In this document: piece after piece, positions 22,277 through 28,900 of the stretch
Layout of the letters: each line of letters starts with the position of its first letter
How positions within the stretch are numbered: position 1 is the first letter of the stretch
IMG/VR virus record: IMGVR_UViG_3300017963_000051
Coordinates: 1-60,966 of that record
Origin: a virus
DNA length: 60,966 nucleotides
Strand: one strand, 5' to 3'
Translations under genes and position numbers: made by a program
Notes under the pieces: model-generated
The model's database searches: none
Told to the model about the DNA's origin: nothing
Seen by the model: the letters and a program-made list of their open reading frames with translations, nothing else

Positions 22277-22494
22277 CTCTCCAACGAGGCTATCCGCTTC
22301 TCGTGATCCTGTCGACCCACCCGCTCTTCAGCAAGTGCTTTCTGGACCTGCGAGAGCTGCTCCCGGATGCGACCCACCGCCATGAAGGCGCCACCGATGA
22401 CTGCCATGGGCGCCACGATGGCGAGCACCGTCCCGAGCACGAGGCCCGTGGAGATCTCCGGTAGTGCCTCAGCGGCGAGGGCGTAAGCGCTCAC
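22195..22494 (-). CDS. Inner-spanin-like or holin-like protein (99 aa)
   Basis: A hydrophobic helix (STGLVLGTVLAIVAPMAVIGGAFMA in two pieces, about 15-40) is followed by a coiled coil (REQLSQVQKALAEERVGRQ). One span plus a periplasmic coiled coil is the layout of inner spanins. The GTG start is almost adjacent to a -10-like TGAAAT preceded at 17 bases by TTGACC. Confidence 0.5.
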   Translation of the reverse strand: MSAYALAAEALPEISTGLVLGTVLAIVAPMAVIGGAFMAVGRIREQLSQVQKALAEERVGRQDHEKRIASLERWRERVRGREEVTGVHPIPTREESGEH

Positions 22495-22568
22495 CCCCCT
22501 ATTTCAGCGCGAACCGGCCCCCGGGTCAACCTGAATAGGGCAACCCGGAAACCAGTGCGGCCGAAGCG

Positions 22569-23123
22569 CTAGCGCGGGTAAAGCGCTTTGCAGATATCCT
22601 GCATCCGGATGATCGACCACAGGATGTCGTCGAGGGCCCGGTGCGCCACATGCTCGGGGCGTTTTGCGAGGCGGGAATCCTGGAACCCCCACCGCTTGTA
22701 CCCCTCCATGAAGCCAGACACGTCGAGGTGCCGGTGCGAAAGCGCCTTGTCCAGCTCCGGCATGTGCTTGTGGATGAAACCCCGGTCGAAGTGCACCGAC
22801 TGCCCCCCGAGCAGGGGCTTTTTCCCCTCGGGCATCCACCGCTCGATGAGCCCGAGGATCTGGCACTCCGCATCCTCAACCGTCACCTGCGACGCCTTGA
22901 CCTCGTCCCACAGCCCCGACTCCCCGTGCGTCACCCGACACCAGTCATTCATCTCGCCCCACAGGTCGTCTGCGAGCTTGTCCCTCACGACCTCTTCGAC
23001 GATGCCGATAGGGAGGAGATTCGGTGTCGTCATGACCGCCGCAACCTCGATGATGGAGCAGCGCTCAGGGTCGAGCCCCGTCGTCTCCAGGTCGATCCAC
23101 AGGATGTTGTGTTCGTGCTTCAT
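22569..23123 (-). CDS. Oligoribonuclease-like DEDDh exonuclease (184 aa)
   Basis: A 3'-5' exonuclease of the RNase T/oligoribonuclease group. The motifs are ILWIDLETTGLDPE (D11, E13), VHFDRGF (D113) and AHRALDDI (H161, D166), and the region GLWDEVKAS is characteristic of oligoribonuclease. Length matches the family (about 180). It probably degrades short RNA or nucleotide signals during infection. The ATG overlaps the upstream amidase stop. Confidence 0.85.
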   Translation of the reverse strand: MKHEHNILWIDLETTGLDPERCSIIEVAAVMTTPNLLPIGIVEEVVRDKLADDLWGEMNDWCRVTHGESGLWDEVKASQVTVEDAECQILGLIERWMPEGKKPLLGGQSVHFDRGFIHKHMPELDKALSHRHLDVSGFMEGYKRWGFQDSRLAKRPEHVAHRALDDILWSIIRMQDICKALYPR

Positions 23124-24067
23124 GCTGTCAGAACCTCTCGGATGCTCTTCGCCTTGTCGTGGGCCTTGAAGTCCCATCGGATATCGGCACCGAGCTTCGG
23201 CGCGATGTGGTCCACGAGGATCTCCGTGGGGACTCGGCCGGGACACGGCTTGTTCGTCCACGCCGCGTGGATCGTGAACTCCAAGCCCTGGCGGAAGTGC
23301 CCCTCCCTCATGCCCTTGTTCACCGTGCGATTGACGTGCTGAAACATGACGTGCTCGTCGTACTCGTCGAACCGCGAGTGCGCGTCGAAGCACATCGACA
23401 GATAGTGCGTGTTCGCCCCGTGCGAGGCCCACGTAACCCACTCGAAAGGCAGGTTGAAGTACAGCACGCCAGGCAAGGTCGAGATGACCTGATAGGCCAC
23501 GCCGTTGTTGTACTCTCCGGGAGGATCGCCGATCCACCGATGCTTCAGCGCCATGAAGTGCTGGTACTGCTCCCGGGTGATCTCCAGATTCGGCTTTTGG
23601 AACCAGCCGCTATCCAGCGGTGCGTCCGCGTACAGCTTGCGGCGGCTGCTGTGCGTCCCGAAACCCCCCCTCACCGCCGAGTGGTGGAAGCACAAACCGC
23701 GCTTGTACGTGAGCCGGGTGCTGCCCGTCGTGTCGCCGAACGTCGTGTGGGGGCTGTACCACTTGACCTTCCCGCGCTTGCTCACGGGCGTGTCGCGGAG
23801 GTCAATCACCGCAAACAGCTTGTCGCCGGAGACCCCTTCGCTATCCCCTGCTTCCTTCGCGCGGTTCTCCTCGGTGATCTGGAGCGCTCGGTCGGCGTAG
23901 TGTCGAAGCTGCTCGCTCTCCTCGAAGAGCCGCTGCGCCACTTCATCGCAGAGCATCGCCGCGCCTGCATCTTCGAGGTCTTGTCCTCGACTCTCAGCGA
24001 TGCCCCCAGCCCCAGCCACGATCTGTGCCACGTACTGGAGCGTCTCAATGTCCTTTTGTTCTGCCAT
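23120..24067 (-). CDS. N-acetylmuramoyl-L-alanine amidase, soluble endolysin (315 aa)
   Basis: The C-terminal Amidase_2 domain has LCFHHSAVRG (H128/H129), ASHGANTHYLSMCF and EFTIHAAWTNKPCPGRVP (H267, C275), the zinc-ligand set of T7-lysozyme-like amidases. The first 90 residues form a helical extra domain. Unlike the 17452 enzyme it has no membrane segment, so it is the more likely lytic endolysin. Confidence 0.85.
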   Translation of the reverse strand: MAEQKDIETLQYVAQIVAGAGGIAESRGQDLEDAGAAMLCDEVAQRLFEESEQLRHYADRALQITEENRAKEAGDSEGVSGDKLFAVIDLRDTPVSKRGKVKWYSPHTTFGDTTGSTRLTYKRGLCFHHSAVRGGFGTHSSRRKLYADAPLDSGWFQKPNLEITREQYQHFMALKHRWIGDPPGEYNNGVAYQVISTLPGVLYFNLPFEWVTWASHGANTHYLSMCFDAHSRFDEYDEHVMFQHVNRTVNKGMREGHFRQGLEFTIHAAWTNKPCPGRVPTEILVDHIAPKLGADIRWDFKAHDKAKSIREVLTA

Positions 24068-24230
24068 GCCTTCTCTCCTTCAGTAGCTTCGTGGCCGCCT
24101 CCGCCGCTTCCTCGTGCGACCGGAAGCCATTTCGGAAGTCTCTCGACCCGTCGGGCCAGGAGATCACGTATCCCCACGAGACCCAAGCGTTGCCCTCGTG
24201 GCGGAGGATCTTCAGATCAGTCTGTCTCAC
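24045..24230 (-). CDS. Hypothetical protein (61 aa)
   Basis: Small alpha/beta protein (NAWVSWGYVISWPDGSRDF, then a helix with HEEAAEAATKLL). It overlaps the genes on both sides by 14-23 bases. No family is recognised. Confidence 0.5.
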   Translation of the reverse strand: MRQTDLKILRHEGNAWVSWGYVISWPDGSRDFRNGFRSHEEAAEAATKLLKERRHGRTKGH

Positions 24231-24573
24231 TGCCCCAGACTGAGCGCTCTGCGTCCGTCAGCGGTCGCCCGAGCATGTCTTCTGCCCAACCATCCACCAC
24301 CGCCTCCAGGCAAAAGAGCAGGCTCCGAAAGTCGGGCATCTTCTCGTCGACCTTGAGCTTTTTCGCGGTGTCGAGATCCGCCACGTGGTAGCCCCCGTCC
24401 CGAAGCTCCTCCCGATTCGCATAGACGATACGTCCGAAAGACACCGCGCCCGGGGGAACGTGCCCGCTGCCCGAGTGCTCCTCCTTTTCTCGAACACGAA
24501 AGTGCGCCCACACCTCGCGGACAATGTCCTCGCGGCAGCGACGGGCGATCTCCTCTTCGACGGGGTCACTCAT
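24217..24573 (-). CDS. Hypothetical protein (118 aa)
   Basis: Acidic, mainly helical, with a C-terminal stretch (SLLFCLEAVVDGWAEDMLGR). No family is recognised. It is linked to its neighbours by short overlaps. Confidence 0.5.
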   Translation of the reverse strand: MSDPVEEEIARRCREDIVREVWAHFRVREKEEHSGSGHVPPGAVSFGRIVYANREELRDGGYHVADLDTAKKLKVDEKMPDFRSLLFCLEAVVDGWAEDMLGRPLTDAERSVWGSETD

Positions 24574-24895
24574 CCTCGGCCTTCTCCTTCTTCCCGAACA
24601 AGCCGCCGACCGCCTTGCCGAAGCGCTCGCCCATGCCGCCAGCCACCGACCCCGAGAGCAGGCCGGGGCCGAACGTCATCGCCAACTCGATGCCCTGGTC
24701 GACGCGCTCGTTGAGCTTGACGATGCCGTCGCGGATCTCCTCCAGGTACACCGCACACGTCGCCGTGGCGAACACCTGGCCCGCCGCTAGCGTCGTCTGC
24801 ACATCCTGTGTGGCGAAGCCCTGGCGCATCACGTGAGCGCTCTGGCGTCGCAGGGCCTCCAGGGGGGTCAGTTCTTCTTTCTTCTCGTCGGTCAT
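24566..24895 (-). CDS. Hypothetical protein with Gly-rich tail (109 aa)
   Basis: Helical with a weakly amphipathic C-terminal part (GPGLLSGSVAGGMGERFGKA), then a Lys/Glu tail. It might associate with membranes. The ATG overlaps the methyltransferase stop. Confidence 0.5.
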   Translation of the reverse strand: MTDEKKEELTPLEALRRQSAHVMRQGFATQDVQTTLAAGQVFATATCAVYLEEIRDGIVKLNERVDQGIELAMTFGPGLLSGSVAGGMGERFGKAVGGLFGKKEKAEDE

Positions 24896-25488
24896 GATTC
24901 CACCTCGTTCCCCCACACGTCCCACCCGTCACGCGGGCGACGGGCAAACATTTCGAGGCGAGGGCCGGGGGAAGTTGACTCCACCACCTCGAAAATCGCT
25001 TTGGGTTTGACGCTGTGCGCCTCTCTCGGCGCCGCCACCACCGTGGGGCGCCGGTCCTTCGGAACGGGCACATGCGCCGTCCCTCGCCGCCCGAATAGCA
25101 CCAGCTCGTGCGAGCCGCGGGCGTACTGCCCGAGCCCCACTTGCAGCATGTTCGTGAGGGCTCCGGCGTTGTCGTGGCCGAGGGTGAGCCCCTGCTTGAC
25201 CTTGACCCACGCGAGGTTCAGCTTGTACGCGAACCCGAGCGCGTCCATGAGCTGAAGTCCCGCCGGAAGGTAGTTGTTCGTGACGGCGATCCACAAGTGC
25301 ATCGGTCTGCCCTTGCGCCTGTCGTGCCCGTCGAGCACAGGAGCGAGCACCCGCTGGTGCAGCTTGACGATGTCCGGCACCTTCATGACGGCATAGTGCC
25401 GATCCGCCCCCCGCTTGATCTTTCCTCCACCCCGCTCCGGCCAGGGCGGGTCCGTGAAGATGCACTGGTAGTTGTTGCGGGGCAGCAC
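24892..25488 (-). CDS. MT-A70 family N6-adenine methyltransferase (198 aa)
   Basis: Motif IV DPPW at 13-16 and the late motifs RGSHELVLFGRRG and SPGPRLEMFARR, then DGWDVWGNE, define the MT-A70 family, which methylates adenine N6 using S-adenosylmethionine. In phages it usually modifies viral DNA to evade restriction or regulate genes. No matching restriction gene is seen. The GTG start shares one base with the upstream stop. Confidence 0.9.
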   Translation of the reverse strand: MLPRNNYQCIFTDPPWPERGGGKIKRGADRHYAVMKVPDIVKLHQRVLAPVLDGHDRRKGRPMHLWIAVTNNYLPAGLQLMDALGFAYKLNLAWVKVKQGLTLGHDNAGALTNMLQVGLGQYARGSHELVLFGRRGTAHVPVPKDRRPTVVAAPREAHSVKPKAIFEVVESTSPGPRLEMFARRPRDGWDVWGNEVES

Positions 25489-25661
25489 TAGAAGAACTCC
25501 ATCGACGTCAGCAGCTTGTCATACGCATCCACCGCAGATACCGAACTCTTCCACTGGTGCATCCTGTTACCGCGCGAAGCCGCTGCCACGTAGAAGCCAG
25601 CGCTGCGAAACCCGTAGAACCTCCATCCCGCGTGCAGGTAGATGTCCACTTCGGAGATCAC
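25488..25661 (-). CDS. Hypothetical protein (57 aa)
   Basis: GTG start overlapping the stop of the preceding 20-residue peptide (GTGA). It begins MISEVDIYLHAGWRFYGF. No family is recognised. A longer start (to 25781) would cover the promoter region and is rejected. Confidence 0.45.
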   Translation of the reverse strand: MISEVDIYLHAGWRFYGFRSAGFYVAAASRGNRMHQWKSSVSAVDAYDKLLTSMEFF

Positions 25662-25720
25662 AGGGTCGGCAAGTAGAGGATGGTCCATGCGATGAGTGCG
25701 GCTCCAAGCGCGTATTCCAT
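25658..25720 (-). CDS. Tiny hydrophobic peptide (20 aa)
   Basis: MEYALGAALIAWTILYLPTL is almost entirely hydrophobic and is the first frame after the minus promoter at 25756. Its stop overlaps the next GTG. It may be a small membrane peptide or a leader; existence is supported only by position and coupling. Confidence 0.35.
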   Translation of the reverse strand: MEYALGAALIAWTILYLPTL

Positions 25721-25752
25721 GTAGAGCGGTAGTCCGGTCCGGCCTGTCGGAC

Positions 25753-25784
25753 TTGTGGATATCATAGTCAGATAGTACCATCAA
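25753..25784. promoter_or_regulatory. Overlapping divergent promoters around a repeat module
   Basis: Plus strand: TTGTGG (25753-25758), 17 bases, TACCAT (25776-25781), six bases, ATG. Minus strand: TTGATG (25779-25784), 17 bases, TATCCA (25756-25761). The spacer of both holds ATAGTCAGATAGTAC (25764-25778), a diverged copy of the genome's repeat motif. A protein bound there would block both promoters. Confidence 0.65.
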
Positions 25785-25787
25785 CAC

Positions 25788-25997
25788 ATGGGAACGAAAA
25801 AGAGCAAGCCGGCAAAGAAGCCGGCTCCTGTGGCCGAAGACGCGAAGCCCCGTATCTCCGTCGTGTTCACGGAGGACGAGCGCCACGCGGTGCGCATGGC
25901 CGCGGCAAGCTACGACCTCTCCATGAGCGCGTTCATCAAAACGACGCTTGGAGAGGCCGGGATCTTCGACGACATCGAGAGCGAGTACCGCCCCTAG
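25788..25997 (+). CDS. Ribbon-helix-helix regulator (69 aa)
   Basis: After a Lys/Pro-rich arm, PRISVVFTEDERHAVRMAAA begins the beta strand (about 21-27) and first helix, and SYDLSMSAFIKTTLGEAG is the second helix of a CopG/Arc-type ribbon-helix-helix fold. Such dimers bind direct or inverted repeats in the major groove. Its own promoter contains one copy of the genome-wide repeat, so autoregulation is likely. The stop shares CTAG with the giant convergent gene. Confidence 0.75.
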   Translation: MGTKKSKPAKKPAPVAEDAKPRISVVFTEDERHAVRMAAASYDLSMSAFIKTTLGEAGIFDDIESEYRP

Positions 25998-28900
25998 GCG
26001 AAGTACACGACCTTGGCCTTCGGCTGCCGCTTCTTCGTAGCAGCCTTCTTTTTCGGCTTGGCGGGCTTGTCCCGCCGCTTCGCCTTCTTCGCCGCTGCGG
26101 GCACGCCAGGCACCTCGCAGGTCGTTTTGGCGTGCACCATGCGTGCCGCGTTCGAGCGGGCGATCGGGTCCTTCGCCGCGTAGACGGAGTGGCACCCGCG
26201 GGTGCCCACCCGCATGACCTTGCCCTTCAGGGCTCGGCGCATCTTCTGGGCCTTGTAGAGCGAGATCCCAAAGTGCTTGGCAAGCCCCGGGTCCGTCGCC
26301 GGGGTGCGCTTCAGCAGCTCCAGCATCGCCTCCTGGCACTGCTTGTCCGTCATCTCCTTGCGCTTGCCCTTGGCGGCGCGTGACGGCTTCTTCGGCTTGC
26401 TCGGGGCCTTCTTCGCGGGCTTGGCCTTCGGCTTGCTCGGGGCCTTCTTCGCGGGCTTGGCCTTCGGCTTGCTCGGAGCCTTCTTCGCGGGCTTGGCCTT
26501 CGGTTTGCTCGGGGCCTTCTTCGACTCGGGCTTCGGCACATCGAACGCAAACAGACCGCCCTGGGCCTTGCGCATGGCTTCGATCTCCGCCGCACGCTTG
26601 GCACGGGCGCTAGCTTCCCCTCCCGCAGTGTCGCGGGCGCAGCGGTCGATCTCCTTGCGAGCATCCACCACATCCTCGCCCTCGAAGTCCACGTCCCACT
26701 CCAGTTCTGCCATCATGCCGTCAATGGCATCCTGGTAGGACTTCTCCGCCGCCTTGAACGCAGCGACCTTCGTGTCGTAGGTCTTCGTCCCACGCCTGGC
26801 CTTGACCGCCGTCTCGCCGGCCTTCTTCGCCTTCAGAAACGACTTCAGCACGGGGGCAAAAGCCCGCTGCACATCCTGGCGAAGTTCCCGGGAAGGCGTG
26901 TTCTCGTCCCGGTGCCACATCTCCCACTGGTAGAGAGCGGCCGGACAGGCATCGAGCTGAGCGGCACGGGCAGCCTTCTCGCGGGCCTCCCGGCTCATGC
27001 GGGGCGCCTTCTTCTTCCCCTTCTTCGGTTCGCGCTTCGCAGCGGCAGCAGCCTGCTCCTTCGCCTCGCGCTCCTTCCGGGCCTTCTCTGCGGCCTCCAC
27101 ACGCACGCGAAGCTCCTTCATGAAGGTGTCCACGCCGCTGCGACCGTCAGCGCGCCCGAGGAAGTCATGAAGCCGGTTCGCGGAGTTGTCCACACCGCGG
27201 TCGTACAGGTCGCCGTACGTGCGAAACGGCTCGGCCCGCTTCATGAGAGCCTCGGCCGCCTTGCGCTGCGCGTCCGTCACCGCGAACTTCGACATCCCTC
27301 CAGCCTTCTCGGAGATCTTCGCCACCTGCTCCGCGGCGTACCAAGCCGCGTTGGAGATCTGGCGCTGCCAGGCCCCTTCGTTCCGACTCCAACGGAAGCC
27401 ATAGGACTTCAGGGCCTTCTTCTCCTCGTCCGTCGCCCGGCGATCGTACTTCGTGCGCATCTGCGTACGATTCACGTCCGGGTTTTCGACGATCTCCCAA
27501 TCGCCGATCTCCGTCTGACGTGCCGTCCGCTCCGCTCGCTTCTCCAGCTCCTCGATGCGCTCCTTGACCCGGCGAATGTTCGCCCCGAGGTTCGAGAGCA
27601 CGTAGGAGGGGTAGCCCTTCTCGGGCTTGTGGTAGCTCGCCGAGGGGCCGAGGTACTTGGCGATCCTGGAAATGGCTTCCTGGTCACCCTTGCGAGCCAG
27701 ACGGCTGAACCGCTTGATCTGTTCTCGCTGCGCCTCCATGTAAGCCAGCTTCTTCTGGAGCTTCTCCAGGGCCTTCGGATCGTCGCTGGAGATCGCCCCA
27801 GACGCTTCAGCCGCCGCAGCTCGACGCTCCAGCTCCTCCGCCTCCCGGCGGGCCTCCACCGACTTGCGGCTGTCCGCCTGGATGCGCTCGATGTCTCGGC
27901 GGTGGCGCTTCTCCGAGTGGTGCCCCTTCAGGATGGGCTGGCCCAAAGGAATCCGGCTCGCCCGCTCCCCTGACGACTGCCAACGCGCCTCCGCCTCGGC
28001 CTTCTTCTTCGCCGCCCGCTCTTCGAGCCGCTCGATGCGAGCCTCTTTGCGCTCTTCGTAGTCTTCACGACCCACCCCGAGCTTGCGGCCTTCGGGCTCC
28101 GCTTTCTGCTTCGCCTCTATGCTCGCAATCGCCTTGTCCACGACCTGCTGTCGCTTCTCCTTCGCCGTGGGGATCTCCCGCTGGCTGTAGTACGGCTTCG
28201 CCGGGTCATAGGCCCACACGTCCACGCCCACATCGGTGTCCCGGGGCTGACTCCAACTCGCCGCACGCCGGACCTCGCCCGTCTTCACGTCCACGAACAG
28301 GAACGCTTCTCCTGGCTTGTCCCGATCCCGGGCCTTCCGGCCCACCTTGGCCCAACGCTTCCCCACCACGTAGGCGAACTTCTCTCCGGGGATCTTGCTG
28401 TGCCTTTCCAGCCCCACCACGAGGCGGTCGAGACCCTCACGCATCTTCGGAGAAATCTTGTCCTCCCCCTTCTTCGGCTTCTCCTTCGGGGGTGGGGCTG
28501 GGATGTCCGTCGTCTCGACTCGGGCCCCCAACGACTGAGCCATGGACTGTGCCAGCGTCGGCTTGCGGCCTTCGGGCTCCGCCGGCTTGCGACCAAACTG
28601 TTTTTGCTCGAAGGGTCTGAGCAGCGGGTTGTAGTCCCAGACCTTGACTCCGATGTCCGCGTCTTTCGGAGCCTTGAAGCTCACAGCCTCTCGCACCTCG
28701 CCCGTATTCACATCCACAAATAGGAACGCTTCCGCCAAGGTTCCCGGGTGAAAGCTACTCTCCGGACCGATTTTGGCCCACTTCTTCCCCACCACGTACA
28801 GGTGGGGCCGCTTGGAGTGGTGGTGTTGTTGGAGCCCGGCCACGAGCTTGTCCAGGCCCTCCCGCACCTTCGGGGAGAGCTTGTCCTTCCCCTTCTTCGG

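Noticed and set aside
25488-26339. Long minus-strand frame running from 26339 to 25488
   Set aside because: It would read through the regulator gene antisense and the divergent promoters; only the last part from GTG 25661 is supported.
26388-26530. 36-bp tandem repeats considered as an origin or CRISPR-like array
   Set aside because: They are in frame and encode a Lys/Pro/Ala tail of the giant protein.
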